The translations under genes and the position numbers were made by a program. Under the pieces are notes generated by a model. That model did not search any database. It was not told the origin of the DNA and saw nothing but the letters and a program-made list of their open reading frames with translations. Positions 10,203-20,645 of a stretch of 64,000 bases of DNA are shown here, in pieces. Source of the DNA: Nicotiana tabacum (Eukaryota; Streptophyta; Magnoliopsida; Solanales; Solanaceae); the NCBI RefSeq assembly GCF_000715075.1, contig NC_134095.1, positions 54,308,419-54,372,418 on the forward strand, in the 5' to 3' direction. How positions within the stretch are numbered: position 1 is the first letter of the stretch; each line of letters begins with the position of its first letter.

Positions 10203-12918
10203 ATGTCTTCTCCAAGCCCTAACCCTGAGAGAGTTTTCATTACTGACTCCTTCCCCAATGCCCCTGTTAGGCACAGAAGGGGAGGTAGACTTCGTAGTTT
10301 AGGATCTACTCGAGGTGGTTCGTCTATGCCTTCTTCCGATTCTGGTCCTTCCTCTAGAACCAAAGGTTCCCTTTCTCACAAATCTTCTTCTAGGGGTAAA
10401 GATCATTCTGAACCTTTACGCGAACCTTTAGTAGATGAGATAGCCCCTTCAGAATTGTCTTTTTACTATGACAGAGAATCTCTTAGAAACCAGGTTTCTG
10501 CATTAGATTATGTTGATGTTTACCCTACTCAAATTACAGAGGTTTTGACTCATTTGGTTCATAAGGACTGTCATTGGAGTAATGATTTTCCCATTATTAT
10601 CCCTAATCCAAATCAGAGAATTACTTTCTATTTAACTGGGTTCTCTTTTGTTTACACTTACCCTTTTACTTCAGGGTTTAGACCAGCAATTGACCCAGTC
10701 ATTCTTGAATTTTGCCGTTTCTTCAATGTCTGCTTGGGTCAAATTGGCCTAATCATATGGAGGGATGTTGCCTGTTTAAGGCATTTAGCCACTAAAGCTG
10801 AAGCTCCTTTTACTTTCCCTCACTTGATTCATCTTTACTCACCTAGGCTTTTTCGTAATGGTGTTTTTACACTAGTAGCCAGGAGTAAGAGGGTTTTGGA
10901 GAGCCCTGAAGATGACAAGGATCGTGGCTGGTATGCCCGATTTGTTGCTGCCCCCACTGTTGGTTTAGTGGGTGAATATAATGTTCCCTTCCCTGAGAAG
11001 TGGAATTTTGCACGTAGGTCTTTTATCCCTCTCGTACCTTCTTCTTTCAAGTTTATCAGCTTTTCTAATTTTACCCCCCCTTTTTTTTTTAGCAACCATG
11101 GGACTTGTAGAGGATGTTCCCAATTTCCGTGATTGAGTAGATAAATTGCTGAAGATCACACTAATGGACGGTAGATCTTGGAAAACACTTTCTAACCGCT
11201 TTGGTTGGAAGGTAAAGACTCATGGTAAGAGTTCACATTTTGTTCTTTTTGTGCCTATATTCTCCTTTATTGTTTTAACTTTTATCCTTCTTTTTGTCAG
11301 GATTTGCTATTCGAGGGGTTACAGCTGAAGCAGTTGCAGCCTCTCGTGTCTCTTTGGGAACTCGTACTCCTTCGGGAACTCGTATCTCTTTAGAGGGAGC
11401 CCGAGAAATAGTCTTGGGTTCCTCTTCTACGAAAAGGAAGGCTGCTGAAGAGGAAAATGAGAGTTCCTTGGTAACGAGGCCACGAGTTGGGAGACGCATC
11501 GTTTCCGATGACGAAGCTGAAGTTTCAGTTTCTCTTACCAAACCTGTTGAAACCCCAATAATAATTCCTGATGATGACATCACTCCCCACGATACTCGTG
11601 AGTCTATCGACCAACTTTTCGTCAGTGGATTTGGTCGTAAAGATGTCGGGCCTGTTTTAGACGAAGTACCTTTATCGTCTTTTTCATTACCCGTGCCTGT
11701 GATTCCTTCTTTACCGGCCCCAACTATTTTTGTTCCTTCTTATACTGCTCTTACCTCTTCTCCGGCTCCTCTTTTGACTATTCCCCCTCCTATAGTTCAT
11801 CATACAGAAACGGGCTCTTCAAGTAGAAGTGTCGTTATGAGGCGGGTAACTATTGAAATTCCTGCTGAGAACAGCCTTTTGAGAAATTCAGGTCAGGCGT
11901 ATGTATGGCTGGAGCCTCTTATTGGCCCAATTGAAAAAGCAAAGCTGGAGAGCCACAGTTCCTTGACTTTAATGAATGATATCGTGCATACCACTCTGAA
12001 GGTATTTTCCTTCTCTCCCTTTTTTACTTTGCAAAATTTTTCATCTTTGGGATTCTTATTTCTTCTTTTTTTTAGGCCAATCTTATCGGCACAGGATTGA
12101 TGAAAAGAATTGCCCATTTGGAGAAGATAGCATGCGACACTCAATTGGAAGCAACCAATTGGAAGGGGCAATTTGAGAGTGCTCAGCTTGATATAGAGAG
12201 CTTACAAGAGAGCAAGAATACCTTAGAACATTGAGTATGGGCTTTAACTTCAGAATTGGCGGTTACAAAAGCTTCTTCACACCAAGCAGAGAAAGACAAA
12301 GAGCGACTCGAGTCCTCCTTCTCAGAGCAGTTATCTAAAGCTAGTGAAGAGATCAGAGAATTAAAGGCTCTTTTAAACCAAAAGGAAGTTTACGCTGGGG
12401 AGCTTGTGCAAAATTTGACTCAAACACAAGAAGATCTCAGAATATCTGCTGATAAGGTGTGTGCTTTAGAATGATCCCACGCCTCTCTTCAAGCTTCCCA
12501 CAGCTCCGCCTTGGCTGAGAATGAAGAGCTAAAAAATGATATCGCTGCTTGGGAAAAGGATTATGAGATCCTTGAAGAAAAATCTGTTGTTGAGGCAAGT
12601 TGGGCTTTTTTGAATTCACGTCGTGATACCCTACTTGAAGCTGGCCAAGAAAACTTCAACCTGGAGTTGGAGTTAGCTAAAATCAACGAAACCATTGAAA
12701 AGGCTCAACAAACTCAGGACTTCCCTTCTCCCGTGGATGAAGTTCCTGTGGTTGAGGCTCTCATGAATGTTGAAGCTGATACGGGTATCATGACTATTTC
12801 AAACTCGATCGAGCCCGTTGCAGCAAGCCAAGTTGAAGTCGTGTTTGCTGATGCACCTGCCCAAATTGAGCCTGCCGCTATCGACGTTCCTGCCTCAATA
12901 CCACAAACTTCTCAGTGA
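10203..12918 (+). pseudogene. Spliced antisense ORF (aORF) of Tat element A
   Basis: The plus strand encodes one conserved reading frame in four exons: 10203-11013, 11093-11224, 11301-12001 and 12076-12918. Introns are 74-79 bases with GT donors, pyrimidine-rich AG acceptors and compatible phases, giving about 828 codons. The N-terminal half is Ser/Arg-rich, then has a folded region (FVYTYPFTSGFRPAIDPV...) resembling the plant family named putative gypsy-type transposon (Transposase_28). The middle is Pro/Ser-rich and the C-terminal exon is a heptad-rich coiled coil. Three in-frame stops (11134, 12232, 12472) interrupt it. Element B has Trp where the first stop lies. Extra antisense ORFs are known from the Tat lineage; their role is unknown. 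The ATG at 10203 is chosen because the upstream frame lacks an ATG. Confidence 0.75.
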
Positions 12919-13945
12919 CCAGTTTTAATCATTCAAATGATTTTATTTTTGTTTTGATTTTGGAAGATTGTAATCAAACCCTTAACTTCATCTGAGGGTT
13001 GATTTTAGAAACGTCAGTCCCCAAGTCTTTTAATGGGGTAATCTAAACAATTTCGTAGTTTTATGACTAAGTTCGAACTTAGTCTTAGATTTTTTTACAT
13101 ATTAAGAAGTTTTTTATCTTAAACTTCTATTTGCTTTATTCTCACCTTTATTTTTAAGGACTTACAGAATAATTTGCATTTTTGTTTTCCGAAGAATGCT
13201 TCTATTAACCTCATGATTAATTTAAACATGAATTTTATAAAAGAGGGCCCTTTTATATTCAATACTTAATGAAGAAGACGTCTCAACTTCATAATGGTAT
13301 TATCATACGACAAAACAAATAGGAATATACATGTTTCTCTGAAATAACTTTGACAAGTTTTTATTTTTGAACCTTGTCTAGTTCCGAATAAAACTTTACA
13401 TGTATTTGAATTACATCTATAACTTTCTCGTAACTGTTTTTCTTGTAACAGATTTAAAAGAAGAATAATAGACACGGGGTTTTTCCTTATAACCCGTTTT
13501 AGTACATAGCCTTTACCCTAACTATAGTGAGGTTTTTCTTTGGCCTTAGCTCGTGGCTTTATGACTTTTACTCTGCACTTGACTCTTTCAGGCTTGATTT
13601 TTCCTTAATCTTCTTTACCTTCTTTATACACATGTCCGTGTATATTATGTAGTCCCCCAAGTGTTTGAGTATTGAAGTATGAAGCCTCGAGCACTTGATA
13701 GTTTCTCTCATTTGGTCCTTTTCCTGAAAAGGAAAAACATACGGGACTTCGAGGGACGATTATAGATGAAGACTACATAACCTGTTTGCATTTCTATCAG
13801 AATAATTGTAACCCTAGGCCAGGAATTTTAGGTTACTCCATGTGCCTTACAGGTCGTGACTCATCATTTAGTACGGGTTAGCGTTTTGCCTATCATCTAA
13901 AATCGTTAGTAAAATTTTAACAATTCAAAAATAAGATTTAAAATG
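12919..13945. other. Spacer between antisense gene and pol of element A
   Basis: AT-rich with no protein-coding signal. It holds the 3' flank of both converging units: the antisense gene ends at 12918 and pol ends near 13970 from the other side. Confidence 0.5.
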
Positions 13946-13969
13946 GTTATACCTGACCGTGGATTTTCC

Positions 13970-15300
13970 TTAGAAATAGTATCTCTTTAAATGAACAGCA
14001 TTCCAATGCGAAGGTAGTATCTTGCCATCCATTGTCTCCAGTTCATATGCTCCTTTTCCTGCAACATCACGCACTTTGTAGGGTCCTTCCCATGTTGGAC
14101 TTAATTTCCCTGTGTTAGCTACCTTTGTAGACTGAAAAACCTTTTTAAGCATGAAGTCCCCAATTTTGAAGAACCTGAGGCGTGCTTTTCTATTGTAGTA
14201 TTGTTCTATGACTTGATTTTGTGTTGCCATTCTTATTAAAGCAGCTTCTCTCCGCCCCTCGAGTTAATTTAGGTTGACCTGTATCTCCTCGTCATTAGAT
14301 TCTCGTGTCGCCTGTGTGAACCGTGTACTTGGTTCCCCTATCTCAACTAGAATTAAAGCCTCGGCTCCATAAACCAATGAGAATGGTGTTTCACCTGTAC
14401 TTGTTTTTGCAGTTGTGCGATATGCCCATAAAACTCCAGGTAACACTTCAGGCCAGTTTCCTTTTGATTCCTCTAGTCGTTTCTTTAAATTGTTGATAAT
14501 GACTTTGTTCGTTGATTTTGCCTGTCCATTACCCACCGGATGATAGGGTGTTGACGTAATCCTTTTAATTTGCCAGCTTTGAAAAAATTCCGTGATCTGA
14601 GCTCCAATAAACTGAGGACCATTATCACATACGATCTCCTTTGGTACACCGAATCGACATATGATATTTCGCCAAATAAAGTCTCTGACTTCCTTTCTCG
14701 CACCTGTTTGAATGTACCTGCCTCTATCCATTTAGTAAAATAATCAATGAGAACAAGCAAAAATTTTACTTGTCCTTTTGCTTGCGGTAATGGACCTACG
14801 ATATCCATTCCCTATTTCATAAATGGCCATGGCGCAATGACCGGATGTAATAATTCCGCAGGTCTATGCATATTGTTACCGTACCTCTGGCATTTATCAC
14901 ATTTGGCCACGAAACTTTCTGCCTCCTCTTCCATTTTAGGCCAGTAATAACCTGCCCTAATTAAGGTTCTTACTAGTGATCTTCCACCTGCATGATTCCC
15001 GCAATGACCCTCGTGTATTTCTCTCATTACATACTCTGTTTGCGAAGGTCCAAGGCATCTTGCTAAGGGTCCACCGAACATTTTACGATATAGATTGCCT
15101 TGTTTTAAGCAGTACCCAGCGGCCTGCCTTTGAAGCGCATAAGCCTTTTTCTTGTCATTAGGGACGGTTCCATACTGCAAAAAAGCCACAATTTTGTTCC
15201 TCCAATCCCAGGTTAAGTTATTAAAATTTTCCTCATTCGCATCAGGATCAAGAACTGAATGAAATAAATGTATTATTGAGGCATTTGCATCTTGTGCCAC
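13970..15300 (-). pseudogene. Integrase of element A
   Basis: Three minus-strand frames make up an integrase: a zinc-binding N-terminus (HEGHCGNH...CDKCQ, 15300-14812), a core with MDIVGPLP and CDNGPQF, and a C-terminal segment reading WEGPYKVRDVAGKGAYELE (14230-13970). Stops and frameshifts separate them near 14812, 14700 and 14264. The third acidic residue of the DDE triad is Lys in NGQAKSTNK (codon at 14516-14518), whereas element B has Glu there; the change is a single G-to-A. The enzyme would therefore be inactive even if the frame were intact. Confidence 0.85.
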
Positions 15301-15360
15301 GTTGGCCGCAGATGCGAGATTTTCCAGGGTGTCTGCTTCAAGATTTTTGTCCCTAGGTAT

Positions 15361-15708
15361 TTATCTAATTTTCCAATCTTGAAATTGTTTTATCAATTCC
15401 CGTACCTTTTCCAAGTACCGCTGCATCCTTGCTTCCCTGGCTGTATAAGTCCCCAGTATTTGATTAACTACGAGTTGTGAATCACTCTTAATTATAATCT
15501 GATTTATACCAAGTTCCCGTGCCAGTTCTAAACCTGCAATCATAGCCTCATATTTTACCTCGTTGTTAGTTATGGAATGACATTTAATAGTTTGCCGAAT
15601 GGTTTCACCCGTAGGTGGTACCAATACTACCCCCAAACCTGCTTCTCTCACGTTAGATGAGCCATCAGTAAATAAAGTCCAAGTTCCTGGGTTAGCTCCA
15701 TTGAACAC
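15361..15708 (-). pseudogene. RNase H domain of element A
   Basis: A 115-residue frame starting FNGANPGTWTLFTDGSSN contains the RNase H acidic set TDGSS, YEAMIAGLEL and SDSQLV. It would cut the RNA strand of the RNA/DNA hybrid during reverse transcription. It is separated from the RT frame by a stop near 15740 and from integrase by a break near 15360; the rest of the domain lies in another frame between them. Confidence 0.8.
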
Positions 15709-15741
15709 CTGTAATTCTTTTTCTGCTTCTAACTGTATTCC

Positions 15742-17187
15742 CTAACTAAAATCAGCCACGAAATCAGCTAATACTTGTGATTTTATAGCAGTTCTAGATT
15801 GGTATGCAATTTCGTATTCACTTAACTCTATTGCCCACTTAGCTAACCTACCTGATAACTCATGCTTATGTAATATGTTACGTAAAGGGTAGGTAGTTAC
15901 CACAACGATAGGATGATACTGAAAGTAAGGTCTTAACTTTCTAGATGTCATGATTAACGCAAGTGCAAGTTTTTCTAACTGAGGATACCTCGTCTCTGCA
16001 TCTAACAAAGATTTACTTACGTAATAGATAGGTGATTGTTTACCTTGCTCTTCTCGGACCAAAACAGCACTTACCGCCACCTCCGAAACAGCAAGGTAGA
16101 GGAGTAGTTTTTCCCCAACCTTTGGTTTTGCCAACAAAGGTGGATTTGATAAGTACGTTTTCAAATTCCTAAGTGCTTGTTGACATTTCTCATTACATTC
16201 AAAATGATCCTGTTTCTTAAGAGCCGAGAAGAATTTAAAACACTTCTCTGATGATTTAGAGATGAATCTTTCCAAGGCCGCAATTCTCCCTGTTAATCTT
16301 TGAACTTCTTTCTTGTTTGAAAGTATGTCAGGGATTTCCTCAATGGCTTTAATCTGTGCAGGATTTACTTCAGTTCCATGGTTAGAAAAAAGAAAACCTA
16401 AAAACTTGCTGGATGCAACGCCAAATGCACATTTTTCGGGATTTAACTTCATATTAAATTTGTGCAAAATTGAAAATGTGTCAGATAAGTGTGATATGTG
16501 ATTTTTTTAGTACTGAATTTTAACAAGCATATCATCTATATATACCTCCATTGACTTTCCTAAATGTTCCTGAAACATTTTGGTAACTAACCTCTGATAC
16601 GTTGCACCTGCATTCTTTAGACCAAAGGACATTACTTTATAACAATAAGTCCCCCTGTCTGTTATGAATGAAGTTTTTTCTTCATCTGCCGGATCCATTT
16701 TAATCTGAATATAACCTGAATATGCATCTAAAAAACTTAACAGTTTGTGACCTACAGTTGCATCAATCAATTGATCTATGTGTGGTAGTGGAAAAGAATC
16801 TTTAGGGCAGGCTTTGTTAAGATCTGTATAATCTACACAAACCCGCCACTTACCATTTTTCTTTGGAACCACAACAGTATTGGCTAACAAGTTAGGATAT
16901 TTCACCTCTCGAATGGAACCAATTTTTAGCAATTTTTGGACTTCTTCTTGAATCGCCTGATTCTTGAAAGTTTCCTGCTTTCTTTTCTTTTGCTTCATAG
17001 GAGGATATAACGGATCTTCATTTAGTTTATGAGTCATCACCTCCGGTGGTATTCCTGTCATGTCGGAGTGGGACCAAGCAAAACAGTCCATGTTAGTTTT
17101 CAAAAATTCAATTAACTTACCTTTCATTCCTTGGTCAAGATTAGCTCCGACATAGTCTTTTTTATCAGGCCATTGAGCGAATAACAC
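15742..17187 (-). pseudogene. Reverse transcriptase of element A
   Basis: Two minus-strand frames (17187-16507 and 16467-15742) form the RT. The first has WRVCVDYTDLNKACPKDSFP, the FLDAYSGY region and the catalytic YIDD box (VYIDDMLVK). After a break near 16500 the second continues with the thumb and connection regions, FGVASSKFLGFLFSNHG onward to LAKWAIELSEYEI. Order and motifs are as in Ty3/gypsy Pol. Confidence 0.88.
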
Positions 17188-17331
17188 AACAGGTTCTAAT
17201 TCCTCTATCGTTGTTTTGATATCTTTATTCTCTTCTGGTTCTTGAATGGTATCAGGCCTTGAGTCTACATCTGTTCGTGCTTATTCAGTTGAGGTTTGTG
17301 TTGTGATGTCATCAACTACCTTCTGTGATTG

Positions 17332-19516
17332 CTATTTGCCTCCACTTCTCGTGCTTGTAACTGCAACGGAGTTAATAGCCCTGGACGTATGTTGATCTCC
17401 GCGAATTTGACAAATTCCCCATGGAGATAGAAATTTGATAACTTGATGCAAGGTTGAAGGAACAACATCTATTTCATGGATCCATGGTCTCCCCAGAATC
17501 ATGTTGTAAGCCATCTCCATGTCTACTACCTGGAACTTTGTATCATTGACGACCCCTTCAGCAAAAGTGGTGAGTGTTACCTCTCCTTTTGTGATGACAC
17601 TTGAATTATCAAATCTAGATAGAGTATGCGCTTTTGGTATTACTCCATCTTCAGCTTGCATCTCACGTAGCACTCTTAGCAAAATAATGTTCAAGGAACT
17701 ACCTGGATCAATCAAAACTCGTTTCACATTAGTATCATGCACAATTAAAGATATTACCAGTGCATCGTTATGAGGGATTAATACGCCATCTGTATCTACA
17801 TCATTGAATGTAATATTTCCTTCTTCTAGAACATGTCGCACCAGTTTCCCTTGGGTAATAGTTACTTTGGAAGTTTTGTTAGCAGCAGTATATGACACAC
17901 CATTGATGTCTTCACCCCCACTTATAACGTTAATAGTTCTTTTGGGAGAAGGTGGTTTTGGAGGCTCTTGCATGTTCTTCATGTAAGCTTGCTTGCTTTT
18001 CTCACTGAACAACTCAGTAAGATATCCTTGTTTTAATAAATGATCAACTTCACTTTGTAAAAATCTACAATCTGCTGTTTTATGGCCGTGATCATTATGG
18101 AACTCACACCAATGGTCAGGGTTGCGCCTGTTTGGATTCGATCTCATTTCCTTTGGCCATCGAACCTTATCTCCCATGCTTTTCAATACAGCTACGAGCT
18201 CGGAGGTGCTGACATTGAAGTTGTAACCTCCGAATCTCACTTTTAAATTTCTATCATCATCCCGTGACTCATAGTTGTTTCGCTCGTTCCTAAATTTTGA
18301 TGAAGAACCTGATTCTCTATTTCTTGATCTGTGATCATGACTTTGATTATCCTATTTTGACCGCAAGTCTTTCCCCGCTTGTCCCATATAGGGCTCGTAC
18401 CTATTTTTACCGGATCTTTTTTCGTTCTATACACGTCTTAAACGTATACTTTCTTCTTTTTGAGATCGGGGAACAGTATCTTCCTCAATCCTCAACTTCG
18501 TGCTATGCCTGTTATAAACATCATTCCACGTTGTAGCTGGGAATTCTCGAAGGCTTTCCTTCGTAGCTTCCAATCTTTTTTCATTCAAATTGTTTGTGAA
18601 AGCTATAGTTGCGCAGTTATCAGGTACACGCGGCAATGTCATTCTTTCGCATTGAAATCTGTCCACGAATTCTCTAAGCAATTCTGAATCTCCTTGCTTA
18701 ATTTTGAAAATATCCTCCATTCTTTTTTCCACTTTTTGGGCTCCCGAGTGTGCTTTGATGAAAGAATCTACAAGCTCAGCAAATAGTTTATAGAATTTTC
18801 AGGTAAAAGGGAATACCATGTTAGTGCTCTTTTGGTGTGTGTTTCACCAAATTTCTTGACTAATACCAATTCGATCTCCTGCTTAGTCAAATCATTGCTT
18901 TTTATGTCCGTTGTGAATGCAGTCACATGGTCTCGTGGGTGTGTTGTTCCATCATACTTTGGAATATCAGACATTTTGAACTTTTTTGGAATTGGGAGTG
19001 GGGCAGCACTTGGCTTCCAGGGTTGTTGCAAATATCTGTCCATGTCTACCCCTTCGGTTATGGGCGGCACCCCGGGTATCTGCTCTATGCGTTCACTTTA
19101 CTTCTTGGGCTGTTTCTGCAAGGTTAGTACTAAATTTTGTAAATCAGAATTAATGGTTCTCTCTCCTACGGTTTACTGGGAGTTCCACCGCTGCCTGAGT
19201 TAACAAGCCCAGAACGAGGGTTTTCTATAGTGTTATTATTTGGAGAAGGTGTGGGTGTTGCAACAGGTAACTAGTTAACAAGCGCCTCAACAACTTTGTT
19301 GACCTGAGCAGTAATTAATTTCTGCAAAGCTTCATCAACAGCTTCAGCATTTTCAAATTGAGCATACTCATTTATTTGAGATCCATCAGGAGTACCCTCA
19401 CGAGATTTCCATGGAGAGTCCTGCAGAGTAGGAACTTGAATGTTAATATTTTGTGGGCCTCCCTGACTTTGTTGGTTCTCTTGGTTTCCTGGGGTGTTGT
19501 CATTGTTATTCGACAT
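17332..19516 (-). pseudogene. Gag and protease of element A
   Basis: Gag starts at an ATG at 19516 (MSNNNDNTPGNQENQQ) and runs through broken frames: 19516-19271, 19070-18768, 18732-18427, 18434-18243. The capsid-like part includes PKYDGTTHPRDHV and TWYSLLPENSI. The frame 18240-17332 has the zinc motif CEFHNDHGHKTADC at residues 45-58 and a retropepsin-like LIDPGSS at residues 176-182, then ILGRPWIHEID. The DPGS in place of DTGS recurs in element B, so it is likely a family trait rather than damage. Gag packages the RNA and the protease processes the polyprotein. Confidence 0.85.
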
Positions 19517-19562
19517 AATTGATGTAACAAGGAAGGTCAAGTGAAAAGAAAATAGATTATCA

Positions 19563-19585
19563 GATTCCCAGTAACAAAACCAATT
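19563..19585 (-). other. Primer-binding site region of element A
   Basis: Directly after the 5' LTR end (TTAAACA) the minus strand reads AATTGGTTTTGTTACTGGGA. Element B has AATTGGTTCCGTTACACAAA at the same place. The tRNA was not identified with certainty. Confidence 0.5.
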
Positions 19586-20139
19586 TGTTTAACCAAAAAA
19601 TAGAATTTCAGTCAAAGCTAGAATTTAGAAGAACGCGGGTTACTGATAATCAAAAGAATATGTAGAAGAAAGTAATTTAGAGTAACCAGAGTGTAATCAG
19701 GAGAAAAATAATTGAATCAAAGTATATTCTGATTGTGTCTTGTGTTTACAAGTGACCAGATACCTCCCTTTTATAGGTATCTTGAAGATATGTGTTTCCT
19801 CCAAATCATAATGAGGCTATTATGAATAATTAAAGACATTGAATGCTACGTTACACAATCATTGTAATCAATACAAATTCTCTAACGTATCCAGTATTTA
19901 ATGCCTGTCGAATTCCGTATCTGCGCTCTTTATTATGGTCAGATCCATTCCTTTTGATAAATGATTTAAATAGGTACGGGCGGTGAATCCTCAAATATCC
20001 TCCCGTGCCTCTTCCTTTGCCTTTGCTCGTTTCTACTGTTATCCGTGCCTCTCGACTAGTTATAATTCCTAGACTATTTGACCAGTCCACGTATCTCAAC
20101 ATGTCACTTGCATATATAAATGCAATTTTTCCCAATACA
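19586..20139 (-). repeat. 5' LTR of element A
   Basis: Direct repeat of 9268-9822. On the minus strand it runs from TGTATTGGGAAAAATTGC at 20139 to GGTTAAACA at 19586, where the primer site begins. Confidence 0.85.
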
Positions 20140-20178
20140 GATACCATCACGATTAGTTATGGTTTTGGGGTCGTGACA
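20140..20178 (+). repeat. Right target duplication of A plus end of LTR X
   Basis: gatac (20140-20144) is the second target copy. Then catcacgattagttatgg...gtcgtgaca completes the LTR broken at 9262. The end gtcgtgaca matches the end of the LTR at 52843-52851. Confidence 0.65.
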
Positions 20179-20645
20179 CAGTTAGAGTTTAAGACATTAT
20201 ATCAAAGAGAACCGGTCTATTTTAACTGTAATACATGCAAATAAAATATACGTACAATCACTCACAATGGAGGTTGAAAAGAGAGGAAGAAGAAGGAGAA
20301 AGAAAATAAAAGAGAGGAGATAAAAATAAAATTTTTGTTGGCTTGGAATTCTTTGGGAGGTTTGGGTGAGGTTCTTCAATGGAGGTTGAAAGGAGAGGAA
20401 GAAGAAAATAAAATGAAGGGAAGAAAAAAAAACTAAAATAAAGGGCTAGGGAAGGGTATAATTATCCCATTTCGTTAGTTCATGAGCAGTTTTTGACCCA
20501 TTTTAGGAAAAAAAAAAGGAGGGTACGGTGGGGTGGGGTGCGTATGCTAGGTGGATTTTAAAAAAGAGAAAAATACTTTTTGGAAATAAAAAATTCAAAA
20601 ATTGCGTCTGTTAGTAAAGTAGGGTAGAAATGACCGTTTTAGGTT
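20179..20645. other. Gene-free spacer between LTR X and element C
   Basis: Purine-rich on the plus strand, with an imperfect direct repeat of caatggaggttgaaa followed by gagaggaagaag near 20268 and 20379. No gene or terminus was recognised. The last five bases (aggtt, 20641-20645) are the left target duplication of element C. Confidence 0.5.

Larger units (their letters stand above)
9268..20139 (-). mobile_element. Tat-lineage Ty3/gypsy element A, complete but decayed
   Basis: A 10.9-kb element bounded by 555- and 554-bp LTRs (9268-9822, 19586-20139) that differ at roughly twenty positions by eye, so it is fairly old. On the minus strand it reads primer site, gag, protease, reverse transcriptase, RNase H, integrase. 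Between integrase and the 3' LTR an intron-containing gene lies on the plus strand (10203-12918). A polypurine tract flanks the 3' LTR. Gene order, the gag zinc motif of the CxFHxxxGHxxxxC type and the antisense gene place it in the Tat branch. Frameshifts, stops and a changed integrase catalytic residue mean it cannot move by itself. It interrupts LTR X. Confidence 0.9.

Noticed and set aside
20195..20215. tatatcaaagagaac as a tRNA-Met primer site after LTR X
   Set aside because: Only a weak match to tggtatcagagc and about 20 bases away from the LTR end, where a primer site should be almost adjacent.
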